A stretch of 64,000 nucleotides of DNA, taken from assembly GCA_030141585.1 (NCBI GenBank), contig JAQIFP010000001.1:62001-126000 (forward strand), written 5' to 3'. The notes below the pieces were generated by a model. The model made no database searches. It saw only the letters and a list, made by a program, of their open reading frames with translations, and had not been told where the DNA came from. Positions within the stretch are counted from its first letter, which is position 1, and every line of letters begins with the position of its first letter. The position numbers and the translations under genes were made by a program. The stretch comes from Ophryocystis elektroscirrha (lineage: Eukaryota > Apicomplexa > Conoidasida > Neogregarinorida > Ophryocystidae). Shown piece by piece: positions 53,725 to 64,000 of the stretch.

Positions 53725-55230
53725 TTATTTTATGATACTAACTTCAACAGATTGTGCTACTTCAGTCAAATCTATAGTTTTAGATATTTCTTTATGAGAA
53801 ACATTTAATTCTTTAGTCATTGGAGATCGAAGAAAATGTATAAAACTTCTTAGAATGTTAACAAACTCTATTATATATATATGCGTGTAACGACTGATTA
53901 CGTTTTGTGTAATCCCAAAACGGTTTAGAAGATTCTTTGTCTTTTGTAGTTATGTAATTATAAATAAAAACTGGATTCATTTCTAATTCTACTTCGTATA
54001 AGTTTTTTGTTTTCTAAAGTATTATCAAATGGCTTTAATTACCCCTGCTGATTGGTCTAATGAAGTAACCGTTGCATCTATGAAATAATTTTTGTTAATT
54101 CTAAATAATTATACAAGAATCTCTGAATTACGGATATGATAAACGATGTTTTTTGGATTTAAAAGTACTTGGCGATCCTTCGACAACCGTAAGAGGTACT
54201 AAAATGCTTATTTAAAATATATATATTTGTGGTATAAATGCTTAGGTTTTGGGGTTACCTCTATGCTCAACATTTATACTGATTCTATAATCGATGTAAT
54301 TATCTTCTGAATCGTCAAGAGTACACATACCAGAAAAAATGTTGAAATACTGTTTTTTATCTTTCCTAAAACATATTATTAACAAAAAATAACTGGATAC
54401 CATATGCATTCAATGGATTCTGAATTTAAATTGTCAACTATTGTTCTTTTTCTAACGTTGTGTTGTTCGCAAAGAGCCTCTTGTGGGATATCCACAGAAA
54501 AGTTCTGCAATGTAAGACCAGGAACTGTTATGCTTTCAATCTCCATATCTAAGACCTCTAAATTATCATCTCCAACTCTAAAACAGGACAAAATGTGTCT
54601 TAGATAAAATACATGCATAGTTGTTTTTTAAATAGCTATTGGGAGTAATTTACTTAGTAAAAAGAGGAGGATGTAGCACATCAGGTGCATCTATACCAAA
54701 AAAACTATTCACTGCTTTAATGAGATTGAAAAACTGATAGTCAGCTATTCCGGACTCAAATTTATAATAGAACTTGTCAGACTGTGAGTTATCATATAAT
54801 GCTTAAGAGTATTACAGGATAATCAAGTACAACATTCGTGGTAACAGGTAATTTGATTCTTTGTTTATCATTTATAAACATGCCTAGCCGGCCTTCGACC
54901 TTTTCAATTCATTATGTAGTATGTATAACTATATATACATATCCAACTGTATAATTAAGGATATACCTCAATAACACAATCTGAATCGGGTTCTAATATT
55001 TTTGGACAACATTCAATGACTTCTTCTATTTTGCCTATCAAATTGGACACAATCTCGTCATTAGTAGAAGTGACGGTGCCCACCTAGGTGAAGTATAGTT
55101 CAATTAGCTTTGTATTGATATGTTTTGCATGTCTTAATATCATAGTTTGATTTATAAAATAAATTATTTAGAAACATAAATAAAAACCCTCACAAAACAA
55201 TTGTATAATTACCGTGCTGATATATTCCAT
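53725..55230 (-). CDS. mRNA 5'-triphosphatase, Cet1/Prt1 tunnel family
   Basis: Likely the first enzyme of mRNA capping, removing the gamma phosphate from nascent RNA in the nucleus. The start at 55230 gives MEYISTVGTVTSTNDEIVSNLIGKIEE. The tunnel-family metal motif A appears as IEVEGRLGMFIN (spanning an intron), followed by DKQRIKLPVTTNVVLDYP and KFESGIADYQFFNLIKAVN. Middle motifs are NVRKRTIVDNL and DYRISINVEH, and motif C is NLYEVELEMN. The glutamate pairs in motifs A and C are the expected metal ligands. This fungal/protozoan type of enzyme, known as PRT1 in Plasmodium, is unrelated to the cysteine-phosphatase type of animals. Junctions in 53850-54300 are approximate. The stop is at 53725. 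Confidence 0.78.
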
Positions 55231-55293
55231 TTTGTAGAATAAATACTTATGACACGTAAAATTACACGCGAATTAAGTATGATCCGGCACACG

Positions 55294-57126
55294 TCAAATA
55301 TCGCACCCATTTAAAACATTTATAATTTGATTTTTCCTATAATTAATTTTTTCCTAAAATAACTGATTACTTTTATCTTGAAACATTTAACTTGTAAACC
55401 AGACGCTGTATACATAGGGATCTAAATAGGCAGATTATACCCATAAAAATAGTATACTTGAAAATCAAGCTGTATTGGTGGAGAGTTCCATTGAGTTTCG
55501 TTTAACAACGGAGCCAGACTTACAACTCCTTTGAAAACAGCTTGAACTTGACCAATTACTCTTTTTATTCTAACTTATACAAGATAATTTATTCAATTTA
55601 CTTCCATTGAATAACAGATTTTGCTCCATCAAACTGAGCTCTTCCGTAAGCTTTGCATATTAAAGACATATAAATAGGTTACTTGTTGTAATCGATTCAA
55701 TTTGAACAGCATTTTTAGGACAAGGAATACTTATATTTATATAGTTTGCTACCATTGAATTAGGATATAAAGTTTTGAGCTTTATAAAATATTCTATTTG
55801 GTTTTTTTCCTTTCGTATAATGGAAGGCAATAATGTAAAGGGTAAATTAACGTTGGATGACACTCGATATCTAATAATTAGATCTTTTTTTTTTGTATAG
55901 TACGTTAATAAATCAAACTTTTTGTCGGGTGGTATAAATGTGATTGAGTGGTCAAGGTTAAAGGAAGATTGCTTTATGCAGCTATGAAAATGAACATCGT
56001 CTAGATATACAAATCCTCCTTGTTTCGGTTTAGACAAACTTTGAGATGGGACACTGCAGAACTGAAATATAACCCCATACATAAATAAAAATATATTATA
56101 AATAGAAAATAGTGTGCGCATATATTACATATTTGAGGATATTATTTTATTATTCATTTTGAAGCGGCATTCAGGTATGCCCGAAAGGTGACATTTCAAT
56201 ACAATTTTACCAAGAGCATCTGAATTTAAAGTATAACCTGTATAAATTGAACAAATACCATCAAATTTACCTTGCTTTGAAATCGATACATTTAGTGTTT
56301 CTATGACATCCAAAAAAACTTCATTCCTTCTATATCTGTTCACTTTTAGCAATCAAGATATATAATACTTTATGTTCTCCGAACGCGGAATATTTGAGTC
56401 AATTGCTTGATTTAAAAGAGTTTGCAATTCATCTTGACCCTTATCATAAGATTATAAATACCAATAATTTAAATAATAAATAGGATTGATATTACATTTA
56501 ACTTACTATATTTTTGAATTTTGTGTTCCCTTGAGTTATGTATTTTTTTAGAATATTATAGTCTATTAGCTGTGGAAACCCATAATCAAGAACCTCTATT
56601 AACATTTATAAAAAAAATTCATTTTATAAAGTTATATCAATTAGATTATACGTATTATACTACATGATAAATTAAAAATTATGCATTACCATCTAATAAT
56701 TCGTATAATAATGTAACGTTCTGTTTTAATATATGTTCCGTCAAATATTCGCTATTAAAGTAAGATTTGAGTAAGTCGTTGAACTTGACCAGAAAATACA
56801 TGATAGACATAGCGTTTGAATTCATTCTTGTTGCAGCTGTAATGACGTATTGTTCTGTAATACACACTAATATATAAAATTTCAAAAAATGGGAATCTCA
56901 TTTATATGTGACTTATCTGACAAGTTATGAATTATTGCCTACCTTTGTATAAAGATAGAAAACTGCATCCTGCGTACTCTACAATAGCAACTGATTCTTC
57001 ATTTGACTTTAAAGCTATAACTTCATTTCCGAAATGAACTAGCGTTGCTTGATCGACATCTTGCTTGAATGCCCGGCTTATCAAAATAATTCCCTCATTG
57101 GTAAATATAGTTATAGTAGAAATCAT
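55294..57126 (-). CDS. AP2M1: AP-2 clathrin adaptor mu subunit
   Basis: Medium chain of the AP-2 endocytic adaptor. The start at 57126 gives the longin part (MISTITIFTNEGIILISRAFKQD), then the NVTLLYELLDG block, VLDYGFPQLIDYNILKKYITQG, and the mu-homology domain: NRYRRNEVFLDVIETLNVSIS, GKIVLKCHLSGIPECRFKMNNK, HSCIKQSSFNLDHSITFIPPDKKFDLLTY, PCPKNAV, and IPMYTASGLQVK near the end. The LSGIPECRFKMNNK and DVIETLN wording fits AP-2 (or AP-1) rather than AP-3. The C-terminus depends on a doubtful last intron. Either the frame ends near 55320 without splicing, or a 17-nt intron leads to EKINYRKNQIINVLNGCDI ending at 55294. Confidence 0.88.
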
Positions 57127-57658
57127 TTCATTACATTGTGACTGGACCTTATTCTATATTTAAAGTATTAAAGCTATCTTGAACAGCTATTTATTGTAAA
57201 ATAATCAAAAAATCAGCGAATAAATTTTTTATTAATACTGAATTACAGGAACTATATATCACATTTCATTTGTGCAACAGGTAGAATAGTTTATATTTTA
57301 GTGCATTTAAATTGCAGCCAAGATAATAATGAAACACGTATAAAGCAAGCGAAATATAACTTATTCTAAACATCTAACTTTTTTAACAATAAAATGTCTA
57401 TCAATAATAATGAAGTGTAATCATAAGCATTGTATTAAATTTGAACTTATATGTTGGACATGCTATAAAATAACTTTAATTGATACATTAAATTTCTTTC
57501 AAACAATCGCGTTATAAAGTTTATGTTTTGACCTCACATTATCTTAAAATACGGTATTTTTAATAAATAAAATTTCTTCACGCATTCCTTTTAGATTATA
57601 AAATTTTAAAAATACCATTTAATCGTATATTACTGATGTCATTAATAACTTTTTGAAG
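57127..57658. promoter_or_regulatory. Divergent intergenic region, AP-2 mu / POLE2
   Basis: A 532-base AT-rich stretch between two divergent start codons, expected to hold both promoters. No ORF or RNA gene is seen. Confidence 0.4.
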
Positions 57659-59798
57659 ATGCTAATTGATTCAACTTCAGATTCACTATCTGATACTCCT
57701 CGCCCTGTATTGAAAGAAAAGCTCAATAAAGAAATTAACCAACTGGAGGCATATTTTGAAAACTGCAGGTAATAAACTGAAATATATAGCATAGATACAT
57801 TGAGCACAAATTAAACATTTTTAAGGTTGTGTGTTTTTTATATAAATGCTTTCAAATGAACCAATTATTTATGCGCAATGTGCTTTATATATATTAATTT
57901 AAATTAAAATAATATAGAATTAATTATTCTAAATATTATACATAGTAACACTGATTAATTACAAAAAATATTATCCTAGTAACGTTTATTAGATATTTGC
58001 TGCATACACTTTTGTTAGAAACAATGTTAACGTTGAAATTCAAAATTGCTTCTCGAATACTTGTCGAAAGTTTTGGAACCCAGATAGACAAGTAATTTAC
58101 CTAGAAAAAAAAATGCTAAAATACGAAATAGGTTTTTGTTACTGAATCTGATTTAACCACATTTTTTCCTAATGACAAAGATTTTAGCGCTGCTGCTAAT
58201 CTAAGATATCAAAGAATTGTTAATGTACACTCAACTAACAACATATAAAACATTTGTTAGCGTTTAAAAACTAGTAAATACGTCAGATGGTGGTCTGATG
58301 GGTTGTCATTTGGGATTTCAGGCGAATCTCAAATATTGTGTAAACCTGTGGAATGCGCGATAGGAATTCCAGGTAGCCAATATCTTTTTACACTATTTTT
58401 ATAGGCAAGCAATATATAGTTGGGTGGCTGAAAGGTCAATTTAAAATAAATAGTATAACAAAATGGTATCTTGAGGACATTAGAAAATCACTTCTCTTAG
58501 TATTTCCTGAGGTTTGAAATTGCTTCAATATCAACGAGTGCAGGATTTTGAGCTTAACTCAATTTTTGTTGATGGCAATGTCGTTCTTGTCCATGGGGAA
58601 ATATTGGAGGATGATTCATTATATGTTAGCGAGATTTCTCATCCACCATCTAGTAAAACAGCTTATCTCAAATGTTTATAAAGGCAATGTATTTTTAAAT
58701 GAAAAATTAGTGCCCTCATTACAAGTAAATAAATAATCAATTTTAGTTTTTAGTTTAATTTACACTATATACTCTAATAAATTATTTTTTATAGTCTTAT
58801 AATATTTTTGACTTGTTTTGTGCATTGTATAGAATAATGATTATAATCTTGAGTGTTGTCCTTGGTTAATATTTGGATATTGTGATTTGAGCAAAGCCTC
58901 TGTGTTATCGAACATTTATGCAGCAATACAAAGAGAAACTTTTGAAGGCATTATATTAGCAGGAAGTTTTCATGGCAAACAATTCCGTTACGTTGGTTTA
59001 AACACATATTTAGAAGGTTTCAAGAACTTAGCAGCAAAACTAAATTTGTGCAGATCAAAATTAGAAAGTAAATTATGGTTAGCTATTTTACTCTATATAC
59101 AGATAAGCGTATTGTTTTTATTCCTGGGGTTACCGATTCCGGCCCAAATTTCCTACCCAAAGTTCCCTTGCTCCCTATAATGCTAAAAGTCCTTTCAAAT
59201 AATTTAACTTTTCCTTTAAAAATATCTTCCTCATCAAATCCAACGAAGTAAATATTGCATTGAATATTATATGCAATATGCTCCTTTATAGACTTGAAAT
59301 TTCTATTAATCATCATATTCAACCATCTCATATTATTATATGCAACCAAAGACTGTCAAGAATGATTGACCTTCATAAACTGCATATTAATATTGGCTGC
59401 GATAATATCAAATTAATGGACAATTTGCCTGATTTAGTAATTGATATAATTTTAAATGTATTTTTAGATAGTAAATTTAATAATGGGTCAAGAACATTTA
59501 TTTCCTACACCTTTTATAGTTGATCAAAAAGTATTTATAGCTCCCAATTATGATTATACCTTACATTTGGACGAATGCCCGAAAATGGTGAATAAATATT
59601 CAACATTTTATGATAAACTATTGTTAAAATATAATTATAAATACTTATTAGGTGATACTTTTGGACGACATTCCACCCTATGTCACAAATTGGAATAATA
59701 TGATTTATTTTGCAAATCCAGGTTCCATAGAAATGAATTTCTATGGAATAATTGATTGCATTACTGGAACAATGAAAATATTTAACTTAAATACTTGA
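57659..59798 (+). CDS. POLE2: DNA polymerase epsilon subunit B
   Basis: Second subunit of the leading-strand replicative polymerase, carrying an inactivated calcineurin-like phosphoesterase fold. The start at 57659 gives MLIDSTSDSLSDTPRPVLKEK. Exons then yield SDGGLMGCHLGFQANLKYCVNLW, an OB-fold piece with FVDGNVVLVHGEILEDDSLYVSEI, IVFIPGVTDSGPNFLPKVPLLP, SSSSNPTKVNIA, EHLFPTPFIVDQKVFIAPNYDYTLHLDECPKM, and, after a splice, VILLDDIPPYVTNWN followed by FANPGSIEMNFYGI. The terminal block (ECPK, then NPGS) matches POLE2 better than the alpha or delta B subunits. The last splice was chosen because it restores the NPGS motif; without it a spurious stop at 59698 results. The minus frame at 59083-59349 is a shadow. 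Confidence 0.85.
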
Positions 59799-59966
59799 TT
59801 TTTCTACATCATTTTTACCATGTAACATACTTCGGTAAGGTCTGTCCCTAATATTTTTTTTTTTTTTTGATATATTTTTTCACCTGTAGCTGATAAAAGT
59901 GGTTTTGTAATAGAAAATACCACTCCTTTGATACATTGTTATTACTGGCACAATTAAATAGTTGAC

Positions 59967-61218
59967 ATGACTCAAGTTCAATGGGTTCATCAATTTCATG
60001 TAGCAGAAAAAGCTGTAAAAATGGTGCAAAACGGACAAAAACCATTTTATCATATGTATCTTTTGAATCCATCTTTGAGCTACAAAGATCTTAATTTTTT
60101 TTTTTACGGGTTCTTCTTTATCACAATAATACGTTTAATTCTTTCTGGAAGTAATAGCGCACCTTTGAACAAGTTTCCCAATGTTTTCATGTGGTTATCA
60201 AAAAATTATGTCAAAAAAAATAAAAAATGGAAGTTATGTGAAAGTTTGTGGTACTTTTGCTGGCATACATTCTCATTTCTCATGGGAGCTTATGTTTTTT
60301 ACACTGAAATGTTACTCCCAAATTCACCTGGTTGGGCTAGGCTATTACTAACAAAATTTGATCAACGATTTTACTGGATCCCTACAGCTACTGAAGTTGA
60401 ATTGGGGAATCCCGGATGGCCTCTTTTTCCATTGTCAAATATAATGAAAAATTTTTATTTGCTAGAACTAGCGTTTTGGATATCATGTATCATATTCTTA
60501 TTTCTAGAACACAGAAGATCAGATTTTTACGTGTTGTTAGTCCACCATATTGTGACTTGTTTTCTTATTTTCATATCCTTTACTTGTAGCTTTTGGAGAG
60601 TAGGATTAGTTACTTTATTGACACATGATTTTGCCGACATATTACTATATACTGTAAAATCATCTCTTTACATTCACACACCCCCTGAATTCGTCTACAT
60701 CAATTTTTTAGTTTTAATGGTATCCTTCTTCTTAACTAGATTAATCATTTTTCCATTCTTCTGTATAAGACCTATTATAGATAAACGAACTTTTGACTCA
60801 ATTGTAAAATCTCAATGGGATGTCCCTGGAGGCATAATACTGCCTGTTTTCATGTGCATTTTACAAGTAATTTACTGAAACCAAGAAATTTGTTTAATAG
60901 GTTTTACATATATTTTGGTTCAGTTTAATTCTTAAGATGTTCTTTACTACGTTCAAAAACGACTCACGTAAGCTTTATTATAATAATAACAATTTTCTAT
61001 ATTAATTACAGTAATTTTAGTTATGAATTAATAAAAATAAATATATTGAAATTAATTTAACTGTTAATTTTTTTTTAGCTAAAAAGAAGATAAAAGATAT
61101 AAGAAGTGATTCAGAAAATTCTGATTCAGAAGATACTGCTTTTGAAAGCGATATAATTAAAGACAGTAACTCATTTAAAAAGTCTATCGGCGTCCAGCAG
61201 AAAAAGAAAAATGTTTAG
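59967..61218 (+). CDS. Ceramide synthase (LAG1/TLC family)
   Basis: ER membrane enzyme that N-acylates sphingoid bases. Three exons, 59967-60866, 60901-60967 and 61079-61218, join in frame to 368 residues. About six hydrophobic membrane segments are visible. The Lag1 motif is complete: VHHIVTCFLIFISF, then RVGLVTLLTHDFADILL, with the paired histidines and HD..D residues. The block LHIFWFSLILKM matches the last TLC segment. The C-terminal exon is acidic and Ser-rich (SDSENSDSED), like the phosphorylated tails of other ceramide synthases. Upstream sequence lacks a homeobox. The start at 59967 is the first ATG of the frame. Confidence 0.92.
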
Positions 61219-61981
61219 ATTTGCTGTTTGTTACTGCGTAACTAAAAGTAGTAGTCTGACATATTTTATAACACATGCATTGTTTTTGTATTTTAGTATT
61301 CACTGTATAAAATTATCAGAAACCTGAGATATGAAGGTTATCGCATATTGAAAAATTAGAGTTTAAAGAATTAATTATGTTCTATAACTTTTAATTATAA
61401 TTTTACATTAAATTTTAAGAATAGAAGTAATACTGATGTTGTTCTTTATTAGATCTAAAAATTGATTTCTTTATACAAGAATCTGCATAATAAGTTTTTT
61501 AAATAATTTATTATCAAGACACTTCAGATAAATACCATCTCATTATTCTTTTTGTGTTAAAAACTTTTTGAATGTTCAATATAGTAAAAATTATTTATTA
61601 GTTGTAGTAATAATAATATAATGTTTATACGTGTTTGATTATACGATTTGTGTAAAAAGATTTACTAATGACCGGTTTCAGCGTTTCTCTTACGTTTGCA
61701 TTCATATCAGCAAAAATATCTATCGATTCTAATATTTTCTTGGATTGTTAGATTTATGAAACAAAAATAAGCTATAAGTACACTCTAAAAAATATCTATA
61801 TTAAATTTTGAATAATTCCAGGTTTTGATTAGGTTTGCATATTTTTAATATTATTGTAAAGATTATGGAGTTTTTCGGCTATAGATGACATTCAATTAAT
61901 CTAAATTATAGTGTTATATTCTCGGGTTCATTTACCGTAACTGTCTTTAATTGTTCTGCTTTTTCAAATCGATGATATATT
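61219..61981. promoter_or_regulatory. Intergenic region upstream of the phosphatase gene
   Basis: A 763-base AT-rich stretch between two plus-strand genes. It should hold the ceramide synthase 3' UTR and the phosphatase promoter. I find no ORF, repeat or RNA gene by eye. Confidence 0.4.
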
Positions 61982-63545
61982 ATGGTTACAGAGTTGACAA
62001 GGTCACCTGAAAAAAATTCTTTGTTTGAGCTGGATTTTTTTCCAAACGAAAAATACCCCACAACTCCTTTAGAGTCTGAGTTAAATGAATCAGTTGATGA
62101 TATATATTCTCATTTGAATGCAAGCCCTATTGAATTCTCATATAAAAATGTGAATGTATGGATTGAAAAGTTATTAGAAGGAAATCTTTTAAATGAAACA
62201 GATATATACTTACTTTGTAAAAAGTTGAAAGAAGTTTTGGTAAATATAATATAATTATTTATTATGAGTCTCCACTGTATAAAAAAACGTTTGATTTCAG
62301 CAAAATGAGTCTACTCTGCAAAATATAAGCCCTCCAGTCACTATCGCCGGCGACATACACGGTCAACTCTGTGATCTCATTGAATTATTTGAGATAGGTA
62401 GTGGAATATTTAAATAACAATGCATAATAAAAAACATAAGTCCTTAAAAATAGTATTACCATTTAGGAGGTTATCCGCCATATACCAATTACTGTTTTTT
62501 GGGGGACTATGTAGATAGGGGATATAACTCAATTGAATGTTTTTGTTTATTGGGAGCGTATAAAATTAAATATCAGAATAATAGTACGAAATAGAATTAT
62601 TTAAATATATTTTAAATTAGTTACACTGCTAAGAGGAAATCATGAATCTCGTCAAATTACACAAGTTTACGGCTTTTACGATGAATGCTTACGAAAGTAT
62701 GGCACAGCAAATGTATGGAGAGCACTTACAGGTCTAAATAAACTAATATTTATTAATACCCGAAAAAAAAAATCATTTAATATTGATTTCAGACGTTTTT
62801 GACTATTTGCCATTATGTGCATTAATAGCAGATGAAATTTTTTGTACCCATGGTGGGCTTTCACCTAATTTGGAAACTCTTGATCAAATAAGAAATATAG
62901 ACAGGTGAAACTTCAAACATAAATTTCTTTAAAGCACAAAACATTACTGCAAAAATATAAATTTTTCCATTCTATAAAATAGTTAGATTAGATTTCAAGC
63001 ATAATTTGAAAATTTCAATGTAAAATTTTAGTGATAGCAATGCTTTAATCACTTAACTGTACAAATAATTTATAGAGTTCGAGAGATTCCTAATTCAGGT
63101 CCTATGTGCGATCTCCTCTGGTCTGATCCCGACATAATTCCAAGTTGGAATATATCGCAAAGAGGAGCAGGTTATACTTTCGGTCAAGTAAAATATGTTA
63201 ATTTCTGTGTATTCTCAATGTAGTCAGTTAGTCAACAGTTCAATTATCAAAATAATCTAAAATGTATTTGCCGAGCACATCAACTAACTATGGATGGGAT
63301 GTCTTGGTATATTTTAACTATACATATTTTCTTTCAAGGCATCATGATCAAAACGTTATAACATTATTTAGTGCACCCAATTACTGTTACCGATGTGCTA
63401 ATTTAGTATAATATTAAACTTATAAAATATAATACAGGCTGCTATTGCTGAAGTATCTGACTCAATATCTGATTGGCCTCCCAATGTTATAAGGTTTAAT
63501 TGCGCACCCAAAAGAGGAATCAATTCAATTATTCAAAACGTATAA
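61982..63545 (+). CDS. PP2A-like Ser/Thr phosphatase catalytic subunit with N-terminal extension
   Basis: PPP-family metallophosphatase closest to the PP2A/PP4/PP6 group. All metal and catalytic motifs are present across short introns: [99 protein letters not shown] and [18 protein letters not shown]. Before the catalytic core (which begins near [10 protein letters not shown]) lies an extension of about 55 residues rich in Glu, Ser and Pro, not usual for PP2A. The C-terminus ends [12 protein letters not shown] and lacks the DYFL or PYFL tail that is carboxymethylated in PP2A, PP4 and PP6. It is probably a lineage-specific paralogue. Confidence 0.9.
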
Positions 63546-63660
63546 TTTTTTTTTAGCAAAATTTGTTATTTCTATTGAGCACTATATAAAAATTAAAAAT
63601 AAACTGTTTAAGTTCTATAATTTTAATTCCTCTGCTAGCTTATCCAAGTTTACCACAGCT

Positions 63661-64000
63661 TCAATTTTTTTTCAAATTTGTAAAATATAAATTTTTATTT
63701 CCTATTCGAAAATATGGAAGTTGGCTTCCTTCTTGATTTATTCTCATTATGTGATTTTGCTGTAAATTTCTGTTATTTTGTTTTTCGGGTATATCCAAAA
63801 TGAAGTATTTTGTTGTTAAAGTGTCATATGGAGTTTTTATTTTCACTGTATCATCACCTGTATTGTTAAACTCTACTTCATGTATCATCAGTTGGTTATC
63901 TTTTTGGGTTATACCGAGCAGCACGTTATCTTTCAATTCTGATCCTTCAATGGGAGTATCAACAACCTTGTATGAGGCAGCATTAGGACTTTTTTTCGGC
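63661..64000 (-). CDS. Partial unrecognised protein (C-terminal exon)
   Basis: A minus-strand frame open from the right edge to a stop at 63661, 112 residues. The sequence runs VVDTPIEGSELKDNVLLGITQ, then MIHEVEFNNTGDDTVKIKTP and ends FRIGNKNLYFTNLKKN. It looks like a beta-rich globular end. No family is recognised from this fragment, and the rest of the gene lies outside the window. It is tail to tail with the phosphatase gene. Confidence 0.55.
   Translation of the reverse strand, partial: PKKSPNAASYKVVDTPIEGSELKDNVLLGITQKDNQLMIHEVEFNNTGDDTVKIKTPYDTLTTKYFILDIPEKQNNRNLQQNHIMRINQEGSQLPYFRIGNKNLYFTNLKKN

Noticed and set aside
54404..54607. Plus-strand frame in the triphosphatase gene
   Set aside because: Antisense to the exon with NVRKRTIVDNL, which fits the capping-enzyme frame.
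59083..59349. Minus-strand open frame opposite POLE2
   Set aside because: It overlaps in full the plus-strand exon with IVFIPGVTDSGPNFLPK, which matches the polymerase B-subunit family. The minus frame has no family resemblance.
59483..59698. POLE2 ending at 59698
   Set aside because: Reading through gives a non-family tail, while splicing after ECPKM restores the conserved NPGS-containing C-terminus ending at 59798.

Overview
The window is a nuclear genome segment of an apicomplexan-type protist. It is very AT-rich, gene-dense and heavily intron-split. Two lineage markers point to Apicomplexa: the end of a cysteine-rich oocyst-wall-like protein at the left edge, and an alveolin (inner membrane complex) gene at 25.4-26.5 kb. 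Most genes are housekeeping genes with clear eukaryotic orthologues, cut by GT-AG introns that are often only 29-36 nt long. Because of this, many real proteins look broken in any single reading frame. The sequence alone does not settle the lineage; a gregarine or other early-branching apicomplexan is one possibility.

Layout. 0-8.7 kb: oocyst wall protein end (+), spermidine synthase (+), Prp43/DHX15 splicing helicase (-), hexokinase (-), eIF2A (+). 8.8-14.4 kb: a large unrecognised coiled-coil protein (+) and an unrecognised possible beta-propeller protein (-). 14.6-19.4 kb: acid lipase (+), BRX1 (-), DPH1 (+). 19.5-25.2 kb: a protein kinase with a long disordered N-terminus (+), GPN2 GTPase (-), PPIL3 cyclophilin (-). 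25.4-31.2 kb: alveolin (-), eL32 (-), a membrane-anchored thioredoxin-like protein (+), a doubtful small gene (+), and a CELF-type RNA-binding protein with a WW domain (+). 31.7-38.4 kb: an MLL/KMT2-type histone methyltransferase (-). 38.8-43.7 kb: SMC1-type cohesin ATPase (+). 43.7-51.5 kb, all minus: two unrecognised proteins, uracil phosphoribosyltransferase, a secreted coiled-coil protein, a secreted Cu-SOD-like protein and an ankyrin-DHHC palmitoyltransferase. 52.5-64 kb: uL2 (+), a Cet1/Prt1-type mRNA 5'-triphosphatase (-), AP-2 mu (-), DNA polymerase epsilon subunit B (+), ceramide synthase (+), a PP2A-like phosphatase (+) and a partial unknown (-).

The genes do not form an operon-like system. 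They cover RNA processing (Prp43, PPIL3, capping triphosphatase, CELF), ribosome and translation work (BRX1, eL32, uL2, eIF2A, DPH1, GPN2), chromatin and replication (KMT2, SMC1, POLE2), metabolism (spermidine synthase, hexokinase, UPRT, lipase, ceramide synthase), and parasite surface or secretory functions (oocyst wall protein, alveolin, secreted SOD-like protein, DHHC enzyme). I saw no tRNA, rRNA, CRISPR array or mobile element. Coordinates for spliced genes are outer CDS limits. Exons are listed where I checked frame and splice sites base by base.
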